64,000 nt of DNA from Triticum aestivum (GCF_018294505.1 NC_057809.1:509045914-509109913), one strand, 5' to 3'. Counted from the first letter of the stretch, positions 1 through 12,199 are shown. Notes: generated by a model from the letters alone, not told the origin. Translations and numbers: made by a program.

Positions 1-72
1 GTAGGTGTCTTGAGCTTCGCTTTATCCCTGCTGGTACTTGTTATTTCCTGACGCTCGCCTTTGGTTGATCAG

Positions 73-1403
73 GCCGACATCTTCGGCGAAGAGGAGGAAG
101 GAGGGTACGGCGGCTGTGCCTCCCTCCGCAGAGCAAGGAGGCAACATCACCCGTGTCTCCCCAGGCCGGTCGCCCTTGCGGGGCCAGGAGGAACATCGCT
201 GCATGGAATCAGCCCCCATAGTCCCGCTGGCTCCGGAAGTGCCAGTGCTTGGCGCGGCTGACGAGGTCCTAGCTACTCCGGGGCCCACGGTCTCCCAAGC
301 CCTGGTGACAGTGTCGCTTCCTCCTACTGCTGCACCTCCACTCCTTGGTTCTTCTCTCCTGCCACCGTCTTGGAGCATGCCCTTTCAGAGATGACCCAAC
401 TACAGGCAGATCTCCTAAGAGCTGACCCGCGCCTGGTGGCCGGGCATCTGGAGTTGGCCTCCGGCTGGCTTCATTCTGACTTGGCAGTACGCGTGGCGCT
501 GGGCCAGGCTGTTGCGGCTTCTGAGAGGGAGAAGCAAGGAGCCGTCAGTGCTGCAGCCAATCATGAGGTGGCGCTGAAAGACGCCAAGGCTGCCCGTGAC
601 CGCTGCCAAGTGCTGGAGGGCGAGTTGCAGAGCCTGCGCGACAAGCACGCCGAAGAGGTACGCCGCCGCCAAGCAGAGGAGAAGGAGATGAAGGCCCGGG
701 AGGAAGCTGTCAAGAATCATGATGCTGAGCTGGCGGAGCTGGGGAAGAAGCAGGCTGCTGAGCGCAACCGGTTGGAGGAGTTGGAGCAGAAGATGGGGCG
801 AGGGAGGCCGATCTTAACCCCAAGGCGCAAGTCCTGGCCGAAGACCGTGTGGCCTTCACCGATCTCGAGAAGAGATCTCGCAAGGCGTTGAGGACGCTCT
901 ACGAGCATGGCCTGGAGAAGCCGCTGGACACTGACGAGGACGGCCCCGCCCAACTGCTTCCTCTCGTGGTGAAGGCACTTGAGGAGGTCGTTGAGGGCCT
1001 CGGTCCCATGGCAGAGGCAGAAGCTCACGTTCTGTCTTCAGCCGCACTGACTCGCGTCCTCGGCCATCTGCACCTCCACGACCCCAACGCCCGCCTTGAC
1101 GAGCTGCTGGAGCCTGTAGCTGAAGACCTCTGCGAAGCCGCCGCCATAGCTGTTCAAGGTCAAGTGGAGGCCTTGCTGGGGAAGTTCCGCGGCTTTGTCT
1201 TCAATCCTCTGTCTGCGATGCCGCGGATCCTGCGGCTGGTGGTGAAGGTGAGAGCATCGTCGCCCACGGGGGAGCACCTTCCGCAGGCGATGGCGACATC
1301 CAGGGGTGACGTATTCTTCTTGTTTCATTCCTGCGACATAAATCATGCCTCGTGGAGGCATTTAGACTTTTCATTTGGTATTGTGAGAACAATATGGTTG
1401 TAA
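73..1403 (+). pseudogene. Antisense ORF (aORF) exon 2 of the left Tat-like element, broken
   Basis: The coding signal starts right after a splice acceptor (CAG at 70-72) and runs through three overlapping frames (to 394, 370-891, 849-1403), so at least two frameshifts are present. It matches exon 2 of the copy at 61646-60413: a lysine/arginine patch after the splice site, the block around 'DPRLVAGHLELASGW', a long charged coiled coil (about 550-880), and a leucine-rich C-terminal part ending near 'LLGKFR'. It runs opposite to gag of the same element. The protein has no assigned biochemical role; relatives are annotated as a putative gypsy-type transposon protein. Exon 1 lies outside the window. 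The last 150 bases diverge from the other copy, so the natural stop is uncertain. Confidence 0.7.
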
Positions 1404-1454
1404 TATTTGCTTCGAGATCTCGCGTTTTCCTTCCTATCTGCTTTGTTCTGCGTT

Positions 1455-1763
1455 GGCAGAGCCCGCCCCGTGCATACCTCAACCGCCATTGGGCCGACCG
1501 GAGACCAGGACGGTCCAAGGAGTGAGGGGCTACGTGACCAGTTAGGCTCCTGAGTCGCGATGCTCAGGAGTCCCCCTTGACGTGCGAATAGCATATAGGG
1601 AGAGTTCGTTAGGGTAGATTAATGTTCTACGTCGGCAGAGCCCGACCCCGCGCATACCTCAACCGCCATTGGGCCGACCGGAGACCAGGACGGACCAAGG
1701 AGTGAGGGGCTACGTGACCAGTTAGGCTCCTGAGTCGCGATGCTCAGGAGTCCCCCTTGACGT
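1455..1763. repeat. Tandem repeat (period about 179 bp) with hairpins, left Tat-like element
   Basis: A block beginning at 1455 recurs at 1634 with few changes; the second unit is cut short near 1763. Each unit holds a hairpin with arms CTCCTGAG and CTCAGGAG around an 8-nt loop (1547-1570 and 1727-1750). The same unit is tandem in the right copy at 59931-60260, so the duplication belongs to the family. It lies between the 3' ends of the sense genes and the antisense ORF. 1404-1454 is non-coding. Confidence 0.85.
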
Positions 1764-1795
1764 TCAAACAATTTCCATACCTGCCCTCGCCGAGG

Positions 1796-4700
1796 TGTAA
1801 AGCCCTCAATGCGGCTATATCTCCCACGTGTTGAAGCACGACTTAGAGGCATAACCGCATTGAAAGCAATGTCGCAAGTGAGGTAATCTTCGCACAACCC
1901 ATGTAATACATAAGGGAAAAGATACATAGTTGGCTTACAATCGCCACTTCACACAATTACATGAATAAAGCATTACATCATCCAAATACACTCAAGGTCC
2001 GACTACGGAACCAAAATAAAAGAAGAACCCCAAATGCGACAAAGGTCCCCGATCGACCCCAACTGGGCTCCACTACTGATCAACTAGAACGGAACAACAC
2101 AAAGGACAAGATCATCATCGAGCTCCTCCTGAGCTTGGTTGCGTCATCTGCACGGACTCATCGGCACCTGCAAGCTGGTTCTGGAAGTAACTGTGAGCCA
2201 CGGGGACTCAGCAATCTCGCACCCTCGCGATCAAGACTATTTAAGCTTATGGGTAAGGTAACATGTATGAGGTGGAGCTGCAGCAAGCGGCTAGCATATA
2301 TGGTGGCTAACATACACAAATGGGAGCGAGAAGAGAAGGCAAAGCACGGTCGATAAAAGTATGATCAAGAAGTGATCCTAAAACAACCTACTTCAAGCAT
2401 AACTCCAACAACCGTGTTCACTTCCTGGACTCCGCCAGAAAGAGACCATCATGGTTACACACGCAGTTGACTCATTTTAATTAAGTTAAGGTTCAAGTTA
2501 TCTACAACCGGACGTTAACAAATTCCCATCTGCCCATAACCGCGGGCACGACTTCCGAAAGTTCAAATCCCTGCAGGGGTGTCCCAACTTAGCCCATGAC
2601 AAGCTCTCACGGTCAACGAAGGAATAGACCTCCTCCCGAGACATTCCGATCAGACTCGGTATCCGGTTCTTCAAGACATCCTCGACAATGGTAAAACAAG
2701 TCCAGCAAGACCACCCGATGCGCCGACATCCCGATAGGAGCTGCACATATCTTGTTCTCAGGGCACACCGGATAAGCTAAGCGTACGGGAGCCAACGTAA
2801 CCCAAGTTGCCAAGGGACGGCCCCGCACGGCGCTCTGGGTTGGACCAACACTTAGACAAGCACTGGTCCGGGGGGGTTAAAATAAGATGACCCTCGGGAT
2901 GCGCGACTCCCAAGGGAAAAAGGCTAGGTGGCGAATGGTAAAACCAAGGTTGGGCCTTGCTGAAGGAGTTTTATTCAAAGCGAACTGTCAAGGGGTTCCC
3001 ATTATAACCCAACCGTGTAAGTAACGCAAAATCCGGGAACATAACACCGATATGATAGAAACTAGGGCGGCAAGAGTGGAACAAAACACCAGGCATAAGG
3101 CTGAGCCTTCCACCCTTTACCAAATATATAGATGCATTAATTAAATATGATATAATGTGATATCCCAACAAGTAAACATGTTCCAACAAGGAACAACATC
3201 TCCATGTTCCAACAAGGAACAAACTTCAATCTTCACCTGCAACTAACAACGCTATAAGAGGGGCTGAGCAAAGCGGTAACCTAGCCAAACAACGGTTTGC
3301 TAGGACAAGGTGGGTTAGAGGCTTGGTTCAACAATATGGGAGGCATGATAAGCAAGTGGTAGGTATCACAGCATAGGCATAGCAAAAGAGTGAGAAACTA
3401 GCAAGCAAAGATAGAAGTGATTTCGAGGGTATGATCATCTTGCTTGAAATCCCGCAAGGAAGAAGAACGAGTCCCTGAAGAAGACAAATGGACGTAGTCA
3501 AACGGATCCTCACAAACGCGACGTTACCGAAACCAACCCGAAGAAGCAAACACCGGAAAAGAAGCACACAACATAGTAAACAACCAACACATGAACATGG
3601 TATGATATGCAAGTGGTATGCGGTGCATATGCATGATTTGACAAGGAATGCATGAACCTGGCCTCAACTTGGAAATCCAAGTATGCCACTGGAAAGGTGA
3701 GATGAAATCGCTTGAGAACGATATAAATATCGTCGGAATCGGAGTTACGGTTTGGAAATGGCAAGCAATTCAAATATGACACCGGTCTGCGATTTATAGC
3801 AAGTAGCCATCTAAATGCAATGAGATGAACATGCTACAGCACCCAAACATGGCAACAAAATACATGGCAGGGATCCATTCATAACTCTTAACAAAAGACT
3901 AGCACTGAGCTACGGCCAATTCATACATTAACAGGTTCAAACAAGCATGGCAAAAATGTATATGACAAACAGATTTCAGACTTAGTGAAATTAACACTAG
4001 CCTGGAATTTCAGATCAAGTAGCACACTTCGGAGCATGAAAAATATATGCTACAGGACCTGAACATGGCAAAGTAAAGCATGGCATGGAGATACTCAAAG
4101 AGCTTAACAAAATTCCCTTAGTGACCTTGAGCCAAAAGGGATCAGAAAATACAATTGCAAGCATGTGAACATGGCAAAAACATAATCAGATCACAGACTT
4201 AGTGAAAACTGGAGCATGTTGAAACATATATCAAGTAGGCATGTTTACGAGCTCGATGCACTCACTACAGAGCAAATCATGACAAGCTAAGCATACACCC
4301 ATCAAGAATACACAAAATTCAAGCTAGACATGGCAAGAACAATAGCATAGCATGCACGGATCAACTACAACATCCTCGGCAAAATCGCTAACAAGTAGAC
4401 AATCTGCCCAGATTCACGAAGTAGCAAAAGTAGAGCTCGATTGACTCAAGCTAGGGTGCTCCATAATTGCAAACAAAGACATGGATGGATAGAGCACTAC
4501 AAGATTAACAAAACATCCTTACTGATCATCCTCAAAAGAGGCACGGATCACTAGGAAACAACATGAACATATGGCCATATGAGATAAACAGCTCAAGGAC
4601 TTAGTGGAAATGCTAAGTCCCTGAAATCAGCATTATCAAGTGCCTCACTTGGCAAGCTTGTGCTAGTCACCTCACACATCACAAAAATACATGGGTTGCA

Positions 4701-6072
4701 CCTCTGGAAAGATGGAAAAACCCTTAACAAAACATATGTAGAACTCATGGGCATATCATGCACACAATAATCATGGCAAAAATGACAAATAGCTAAATGG
4801 AGCAGCAGATCTGACAATTATCTCAAGTAGCACTCTTCTAACAGCATTTCGGGCATCAAGATGCACTCAAATGAAAATGATGCAATGAGATGAAATGATT
4901 TACTCTCTGAGATGAACATTTTGATATGCTATATGCATGAATCGGCGCTACGGATGCAAAGTTACGACACGATGAACATGTGCATATGGATCTGGCAATT
5001 TCGGGGACTTAGTGAAATTCTCACCCCGGGAAAAGTCAACGAGCGGAGTGGATCGGGTTGGACGAAGGCGGAGCGGATCGGGTCGGGCCGAGGCCGAGGA
5101 GGGCCTGAGCGATGGAGACGGCGGCTCCGGCAAGGTCGTCGCCGGCGGGGCGGCGGATCCGGCCGGGCTCGGGGTTCCCGTGGCCGGATCTGGCAGCGGG
5201 CGGCGGCGGAGCTCCTTTGAGGGGGCGGGGCGGTGGTGCGGCGAGGCGAACGGTGGTGGCGGCCGAACGGCGCGGTGGCGCGGAGCTGCACCGGCGAGGT
5301 GGCGAACTCCGGTGGGCGGCGGAGCATCCCAGCGGCGGCGGCGCGTGGAGAGGCAGGCGGGCGGCGGTCGCCTCAGGCGGCGGCGCGAGGGAACGGGCCC
5401 CGCGGGCCAGGCGCGGGCCTCGTGGGCCGGTGGCGCGGGGGCGGCGAAGCCTGCCACGTGGCGCGACGAGAGAGGGTGGCGGCGATGCGTCCGGCCGGAA
5501 TCGGACGTGTCCGGCGCGGCGCGAGTAGATTTAGGGTTTCGGGGAAGAAGGAGAAGGAGATTTTCGGAGTGTCTTTAAATAGGCATAGTGGGAGCTAAGA
5601 GAGTCCAAATGAGGTGCGGTTTTGGCCACGCGATCATGATCGAACGACCGAGATTTTGGATCAGGTTTAGGTGGGTTTTGGGCCACTTTGCAAGGGTGTT
5701 GGGCTGCAACACACACGAGGCCTTTTCGGTCCCTCGGTTAACCGTTGGAGTATCAAACGAAGTCCAAATGGCACGAAACTTGACAGGCGGTCTGCCGGTA
5801 GTAAACCAAGGCCGCTTGGCAAGTCTCGGTCCAAACTGGAAATGTTTAATCTCTACACACGAGAAGAAGATAGAAATGACCACCGGAGGAGAAACGGAGC
5901 GCCGGAATGCAAAACGAACAACGGGGAAAGTGCTCGGATGCATGAGACAAACACGTATCCAAATGAAATGCGCATGATGACATGATATGCAATGCAAGAC
6001 ACGCAAGAAATGACAACGCAACAACAGCGAATAACTGGACGACACCTGGCACATTGGTCTCAGGGCGTTACA
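1796..6072 (-). mobile_element. Solo-LTR-like insertion, 4277 bp, target duplication CGAGG
   Basis: The 5-bp duplication CGAGG flanks the insert exactly (1791-1795 and 6073-6077). Read on the minus strand it starts TGTAACGCCC and ends GGGCTTTACA, so it has LTR-type TG...CA ends with imperfect 10-bp inverted repeats. The starting sequence is not repeated near the other end and no gag or pol frame is present, which makes a solo LTR the simplest reading, though 4.3 kb is long. The first 0.5 kb is U3-like; a GC-rich block lies at 5000-5530 just after the TATA signal; the remaining 3.2 kb is AT-rich and non-coding. The short arginine/proline-rich ORFs in the GC-rich block look like composition artefacts. 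A large non-autonomous element whose LTRs have diverged is the alternative. Confidence 0.75.
5574..5581 (-). promoter_or_regulatory. TATA-like box of the 4.3-kb LTR
   Basis: TATTTAAA on the minus strand, 491 bases inside the LTR start, directly before a GC-rich stretch. The position suits a U3/R boundary. No transcript evidence is available. Confidence 0.4.
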
Positions 6073-6077
6073 CGAGG

Positions 6078-7050
6078 CCTCGGGAGGGGTGCGCGACGCC
6101 CAGGTCCGGGGGACCTGGTTGGGTGGCGTGTGCTTGGGCGTGACCCGAGCGCAGCCCCCCTGCCCAGCCCCCTCGCGTGACTCTTCCGAGGGGAGGCGTC
6201 GTGGTGAGGCTGGGCGCTGAGCTCTAGGCTCCCTAAGGTTGGCACGACCGTGGGGTCGCCCTCAGTTGTTTATCACCAGCGCGGAGCATAGTGCTTCCGC
6301 TTGTGCATGGGAATAGCCGCTCCTCGGCAGTGTCGAGAACCAGCACGGAGCATGGAGCCTCCACTTGGGCATGGGATGGGGGACCCCTCCAGGAGGAGCC
6401 CCCGGGGCGTGTACAGCCCCGCCCTAACACGTGGCTTGCACGGCAGGGCTGCGAGGTGTATCTGGGCACTCGAGAACCAGCGTGGGACTCACGAGGCCCT
6501 ACCTCAAGGCGGGTTGCGCCTGGTCTTGAGTCTTGGTGACTGTATGTCCCTGCAAGGCGGTTAGATGCAAGCAGTCTATGTCCTCCGGTCCCGGCCCTCG
6601 AGAGAGCTCAGCCGCCGCTGGTATGCCATGTCGCGATGCCTTGGTCAAGGCCAGGGGGTGAGGGCTGGAGAGCCAGTAAGAGCTCTTGAGTCGCGATGCT
6701 TAGGAGCCCCCCTTTTAACATGCAAGTGGGTTGCATGGGATAAACAGACCTGCAGCGGGCGGCAACCGAGCAGGCGATAGCCGTCGGCAGGTTAAGCATG
6801 AAGAGCAGATCAACTTGGGTAAATGCAGAAAGATACATGCCACTAGGTCTGGCCCGAGCTGCGTGGGGATGATGCAGCCCGAGGGGCGCCCCCAGCAAGG
6901 TAAGCTAAAGACTTAAGCAAAAGGGATACATGCCACAGGGACGGACCCATGTGGCCTGGGAATAATGCATCCCGAGGGGCGCTCCCAGCTTAAATGAACT
7001 TGGAAGATGTCACCTGGTTCTGTAGACGAAGTAGAGTTGGTGCAGCTGAA
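6078..7050 (-). other. Non-coding region of the left Tat-like element
   Basis: No convincing ORF. It corresponds to 59000-59890 of the right copy in inverse orientation. It contains a diverged tandem pair around 6270-6400 (the phrase 'cggagcat' recurs) and a decayed copy of the conserved hairpin at 6683-6706. Confidence 0.65.
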
Positions 7051-7058
7051 GCCACGCG

Positions 7059-10000
7059 TTAAAGGAATGGCTCCTCATGAGCCACCGAGACCCTAAGCCT
7101 CGGGAGGCTCTGGGGGCTCAGGAGGTTTCTTGAAGACCGTTCCCATATCCTCCTGAACGGCGTGGAACCTGGCCTCCTGAGCCGCCAGGACTTGCCGCAC
7201 GTTGCGTTGATAGGCCGACGCCATGCTCGGCAAGCCGAAGGGCATGCGAACGTAGCTGTGTGGTGGACCCTTGCAACGACCCGCACTCGAAGGCCAGAAG
7301 CACTCCTGAGATGCGGCCCTGTTGAGCCCTGGGATGCGATGCAGACGCGCAGCCCGGCATCCTTGCTTGGATGGGGGGTTGTGCCTTGTGAGCGGCCGTG
7401 GCCGCGCATGGCCCTTGCTTCTTGTAGTTCCTCGGTGGTCTTGGTGATGAACTCCTGAGCGGTGGGCACTCCTTGCCCTATGATCTCCTGAGGAAAGTGT
7501 GCCATGAAGCACGCTTCCAACTGGTGCCCAAGCGCCTCCCTCGTGAGGTTGGCAAGTTCTGAGGCTCTCTAGGAGAGAGCCCTCGAGTCCTGTTTGTGGA
7601 GGGCGCCGGGCGCGCTTTCCTATGCGGTGGAGGAGGCTCCCCTAGAGCGGGCGTTGATCCTGACGAGGCTCCTGACGCGATGCCATCTTCTTGGGGTCCT
7701 GCGCGGCGCGGCTGCTTCTTCTTGGGGATGGTCTGCGGAGGGCCTTCACTTCTGTTGTCAGGGTTGTCGATCGCTGCGGCTTGGAAGGTGCGCTCAAGGG
7801 AGCACACCGCATCCCTTTCTTCACATGGGACCGTGATGATTCCCCCGCTTCCTGGCATCTTGAGGATGTTGTAGCCATGGTGAGTGACTGCAATGAACTT
7901 GGCCAGGGCTGGATACCCGAGGATGGCATTGTACGGCAGGCGGATGTGCGCGACGTCAAAGTCGATGAGTTCGGTGCGGTAGTTCTTGCGTTACCCGAAG
8001 GTGACAGGCAGGAGGACTTGCCCTATCGGCATGGTAGAACCGTCAGTTACTCCTGAGAAAGGCTTGGTTGGCTGGAGCTGCTCATAGGGCACTTGGAGGT
8101 TGTCGAGCGTGTCGACGGATAGAACGTTGAGCCCTGTGCCGCCGTTGATGAGAGTCTTGGTGACTTGCACATTGTTGATGACTGGGGAGCACAACATAGG
8201 CAAGGTGCCAGCGGTGGCTGCACACTTGAGCTGGTCTGCCGAGTTGAAGGTGGTGGCGCATTGGGACCACCTGAGCGGGTGCGTGGCCTCGAGCTTGGGG
8301 AGCGCCGCGTTCACCTCGCGAGCGAACTATTTGAAGATGCACTGAGAGGCTGGGGCCTGAGCACCTCCCAAGATGCAAGCGATCGCACACGGCTCCTGGA
8401 AGCCCCCAGCCCCCTCGTCCTGGTGGTGGTCGTCGTTCCTTCTTGGTGGCGGCAACGGGGGAAGATCGGCGTTGCCCTGGGGGTGATCCTCATGAGGCGG
8501 GTCCCTCCAGGCGCCCTTGCGAGGCTAGTCCTGCCAGCGGTCCTCACGAGGCCGGTCGCGCCACTCCTCGCGCGGGCCACGGTCGTCCTAGCGTCCGCCT
8601 CTGCGTCCTCCTCCGCGGCCGTAGCCCCGGTCGTTGCGCTCAGGGCGTCGACCGAAGCGTCCTTCCCGAATGGCTCTGAGCTCTTGACAGTCGCTGGTGT
8701 TGTGGGTGTTCAGGTTGTGGAAGGCGCAGAACGGACGATCGTTCTTGGATCATTCGGGCTAATCTCTACCTCGCTTTTGTTGTCGGGCTCCGCTGCGAGC
8801 ACCACTGCCTCTTTGAGCTTCACGTCCTTGGCCTTGGCCTTCTTTTCCTCCACTCCTGCTGCTGGCAGCTCAAGGAGAGAGAGGCGCCCCTCCTCAGCTC
8901 TTGCACACTTGGTTGCCAGGTTGAACAGTTCCTGAGATGTGCAAAGCTCCTCGTGGATAGCCAGCTCTTCCTTCATCTTGACGTCACAGGCGCCGTCTGA
9001 GAACGCGAAGATGATGGATTCGTCCGTGACCTTGGGGATCTCGAGGCGGGTGTTGTTGAAGCACTGGATGTACTTCTGGAGGGTCTCTCCTGGATGTTGC
9101 TTGATGTGGCGTAGATCGCCCGCGGCCGGTGGGCGGTCACGAGTGACCTGGAAGTTGGCGATGAAGCGGTCGCGCATCTCGTCCCAGGACGAGATCGAGC
9201 CGTGCTACAGGTTCAGGAGCCAGGAGCGGGCCCCATCCTTGAGAGCCATGAGAAACCAGTTCACCATGACTTTTTCATCACCATTGGCCGCTTCGATGCT
9301 CAACTCATAGAGCTGCAGGAACTCCGCGGGGTCGGCGGTGTCGTCGTATCGAGGAGGTAGATATGGCTTGAACTTGCCTGGCCAGGCAATGCTACGCAGC
9401 TCAGGGGTGAAGGCGCGACAGCCAGCCGTGGTTGCCGGGGCCCGCTTCAGAGGTCGAGCTAGGTCTTGACGAGGTCCGCGCTGCGCCACTGCAGGCGGCA
9501 CGCGATCTTGGCGAGGTGGCGCGGCGAGCACCGGTGCAGCTTCTCGCGGTCGCGGGATTTCTTGGCAGCTTCTTTCTTCATGCGCGGGCGCCGAGCGCGG
9601 TGGATCGCACCACGGAGGCGCGCGCCTTGGTGCCAAGGCACCGTCTTGGGGTCGAGGCGGTGGAGGCACGCCATGAGCCCCGTCGCCCGCGGCTGGTTGA
9701 GGGGGAGGCAGAGAGTGGGACGACGCCGGAGAGCCCCCTGCGGCACAAACAAGCTCGGCGACGTGGTCGAGCCACTCCTCATAGAGGTCGTCGATGGGGC
9801 GGTAACGCAGGAGCTCGTTCGCCACGATGAGTGCGGCCCGTGCCTCCATGGGAGTGTGGTGCGCGTGAGACGAAGAACCAGCAGGGGTGAGTGATGGAGT
9901 AGTGGTGCGGCCGTCCTGCCGCACCGAAGGATGCTACGAGGACGCCTGCTGCTCGTTCCCCACCGGGCCGGTGGCAGCGTTGGTGGCGGGAGACGAAGAA

Positions 10001-10092
10001 CGACGAGGTGGCCCGCCGATGGGAGCTGTCTGAGCGACGCGGGCGGCGAGGGCAGCCCGACGCTCAGCTCGAGCACGGCGAGCGTCCGACAT
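7059..10092 (-). pseudogene. gag-protease with RT remnant, left Tat-like element
   Basis: The reading starts at ATG 10092 (MSDARRARAERR...), 57 bases after the LTR. The capsid part (ORF 9924-9205 continuing 9177-8710) is retrotransposon gag: 'DDTADPAEFLQLYELS', then 'IANFQVTRDRPPAAGDLR' and 'GETLQKYIQCFN'. One in-frame TAG near 9206 separates two halves that are in the same frame. The protease core is at 8314-7991 ('GLNVLSVDTL'). Its active-site aspartate codon reads Asn (8144-8146, ING instead of IDG), so the protease should be inactive. Further frameshifts follow. At 7512-7093 an RT scrap remains: 'RAASQE' runs almost directly into 'SYVRMPFGLP', so the palm region between these motifs and everything after them is missing. 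The product would package and process element RNA if intact; this copy cannot. Confidence 0.8.
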
Positions 10093-10145
10093 GGAGACGA
10101 TGCAGCGACGGAGCGACGGACTGAAGGAAAGGAAGTTGTGGCGCA

Positions 10146-10163
10146 CCCCTACCTGGCGCGCCA
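10146..10163 (-). other. Primer binding site, left Tat-like element
   Basis: TGGCGCGCCAGGTAGGGG on the minus strand, two bases after the LTR end at 10166. The same site follows the right copy's LTR. The priming tRNA was not identified. Confidence 0.75.
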
Positions 10164-10165
10164 AA

Positions 10166-11066
10166 TGTCAGATGTGGGGTTCCGACAAACCCTTAAGGTT
10201 CAAACACTGGGGTGCGCGCGAAGTCTTTCCCTCCTACCGACCTACGCTCTAGCTCGCTAGATCTCACGGACGAACTCGACGAACTCGCATCACAGAAAGA
10301 CACGGGGTGTATACTAGTTCGGGCCACCATTGCGGTGTAATACCCAACTCCAGTGTGGTGGTGGTGGATTGCCTCTTGGGCTGATGATGAACAATACAAG
10401 GGGAAGAATAGCCTCCTGAGGTTGAGGCGTTCTCGTGCTTTCGGACTTGTGTGTGTCCTTGGGTCTGATGAGTCCGTCCTCTGGGTCTCTCCCCTACTAT
10501 GGTGGCTAGCTCTATTTATAGAGGCCCTGGTCCTCTTCCCAAATATTGAGCGGGAAGGGAGCCAACAATGGCTGGCTAATTTGAAGGGGGACAGCTAGTA
10601 CAAGCTATCCTGACAAAAGGTAGTCTGCGCCTATGAAAGGCTCTGGGTGGTGTCGTCTTGGGCTCCATGATGACCTCTGTCTTGCAGTCCATGGTCTTGG
10701 TCTTGTTGCACCGAAATGGCAACCTTTGCCTGAGGCCTCGGTACTCCACGGCTGCGCTTGCCTCCTTTGCACCAAAGAGGAAACAAGGACGCTGCGCGTG
10801 CTGGCGCCCGCCTGGTGTCGATCGTCATGGCTCACGTCACGAGAGTCTCGTGAGGTTCGCCCCGCCTTGATATCTCCGCTCCTCGTGAGCCTGCCTGTCT
10901 CGGCAACTCCAGAGGAGGTCTTGTGTCGTCCACCTCACGAGGCTTGGCCCCTCGCGAGGGTCTTGGATGCTTTGTTGCTGAAGATGGGCTGTACGGCCTA
11001 CCACTTGGCCACGCCGTGGGCCGCAGGAAGGCAGGTCTGGGGACCCCCATTCCCAGAACACCGACA
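10166..11066 (-). repeat. 5' LTR of the left Tat-like element, 901 bp
   Basis: It starts TGTCGGTGTTC at 11066 and ends in ...TGACA at 10166 on the minus strand. It aligns with the LTRs at 54892-55805 and 63351-64000, including the TATA block (TATAAATA, minus strand, 10520 to 10513). Just outside the LTR, 11067-11071 is ACCGC, one half of a possible target duplication. Confidence 0.85.
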
Positions 11067-11822
11067 ACCGCTGGCCAGGCCATCCCTCCACTCACCCACA
11101 CCCCCTTTTATTCTGCGGCGACGACAGCCTCACACCGCAGCCGAACCAGTGAACCCTCGTACTCCTCTTTGCGTGGGCTTCCACCGCCGCGTCTTCCCCG
11201 GCTCCGCATTGTCCCCTTCCTAGGCCTCGCTGTCGTCTACTGCCCTGGTGCTCTCGACGCAGTGTGGTCAACATGGTCAAAGAACGACTTCCATCGGAAG
11301 AGTACTGTATGTGGAGAGGCTGACAGCTGGGTCCACGGCGGCCACAAGGAAGTGCCTCATTATTACGTGCAATATAATTATTCCTCCACCAGACAGCAGG
11401 GACCCACCAGACGGGCCACCGTATTTCGTGAAAAGACATTTCCCCCCTGACTGCTGGGACCCACCAGCTACATCTTCGCATGCAAGGAAGTGCCTCATTA
11501 TTACGCACAAAAAATGAATACTCCCCTGCTAGCTGCGACCCAGTATAGTGGCAGGCTGACTTGTGGGCCTACTAAGTTGATGGGGACGGAGGGCTTTGTC
11601 AACTTAGTCAATATGCATGATTCTAGCTCTAGTGACCGTACGATGTCCATCCAACGGCCGTAGTGCTTTTTCAACCTCTGGTCTTCTTGCTCCAGCCGCC
11701 CAAACCAGTGTCGGTCGTGCCTCGTGCTCCTGCCTCCCATGGCAGGCTATGATGCGGTGGAGGCCTCACCGCCCCTACTACTCCCACTGCTGGCCAGGCC
11801 ATGTCTTTACTCACCCACACCC
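11067..11822 (-). mobile_element. CACTA subterminal array fragment (outer copy, left piece)
   Basis: On the minus strand this matches the tandem array at 13470-16540 of the inner CACTA element, including the phrases 'gtgggtccc' and 'gtaataa'. It continues in 48643-50370, from which it was separated by the Athila-like insertion, and is cut at 11066 by the Tat-like LTR. No CACTA terminus or gene is preserved. Confidence 0.75.
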
Positions 11823-11859
11823 TGCTACCTCTTGAGCACTTATGTTGGTTCTCCCTTGA

Positions 11860-12190
11860 CACTACAAAAAAAGACACATCCGTGACATTTTGGGCCGAAC
11901 GATTTGTTTTTCTGTCATACATATGACACTTCTATGACGATAATTGTGACAAAACCCGGTATCATCATAGATGTGGTGGGCTCCTACTTCTATGACAAAA
12001 AATCATGACAGAAAATGGGCTTTTCATCCTGGGCGGGCCGGAGACGCAGCTGCATGACATTCTTTGCGCCGTCCATGACGGAAAAAACCGTGGTAGAAGC
12101 GAGGGGGAGGAAAATTTCGGGGAGTTCCCGGTTACGGTGGGAGGTCGGGGGCCGAGCGATGCGCGTTTGTCTCGTACACGTACACGCGTG
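11860..12190. repeat. CACTA left terminal inverted repeat and subterminal region
   Basis: It begins CACTACAAAAAAAGACACAT. TATGACA/TCATGACA and 'cttctatgacg' motifs are spaced through the first 170 bases on both strands and recur in inverse order at 40141-40391. Such motifs are the usual binding sites of the CACTA second protein; that role is inferred here. Confidence 0.85.
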
Positions 12191-12199
12191 TGTGCGAGG

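Larger units (their letters stand above)
1..11066 (-). mobile_element. Tat-like non-autonomous Ty3/gypsy retrotransposon, left copy (3' end outside window)
   Basis: Read on the minus strand it has a 5' LTR (11066 to 10166), a primer binding site, a gag-protease region (10092 to about 7478), a short RT remnant, a non-coding repeat region and an antisense ORF that reads on the plus strand (73-1403). The order matches the second copy at 54892-64000 block for block. A downstream antisense ORF of the 'putative gypsy type transposon' family is known from Tat-lineage elements of grasses, so the lineage call is by architecture. The element is inserted in a CACTA array that resumes at 11067. Its other end lies before base 1, so the target duplication cannot be tested. 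It is interrupted by the solo-LTR-like insertion at 1796-6072. Confidence 0.85.

Noticed and set aside
4948..5578. Overlapping long ORFs on both strands rich in Arg, Gly and Pro
   Set aside because: They lie in a GC-rich block of the 4.3-kb LTR, open in several frames at once and without domain signals.
1796..6072. A full-length retrotransposon with short LTRs
   Set aside because: The first bases of the insert do not recur near its other end.
5531..6245. Minus-strand ORFs across the U3 of the 4.3-kb LTR as captured genes
   Set aside because: They cross the TATA region and the element boundary and lack domains.
8165..8935. 256-residue plus-strand ORF
   Set aside because: Shadow of the minus-strand gag-protease; Ser/Ala/Leu-rich, no domain.
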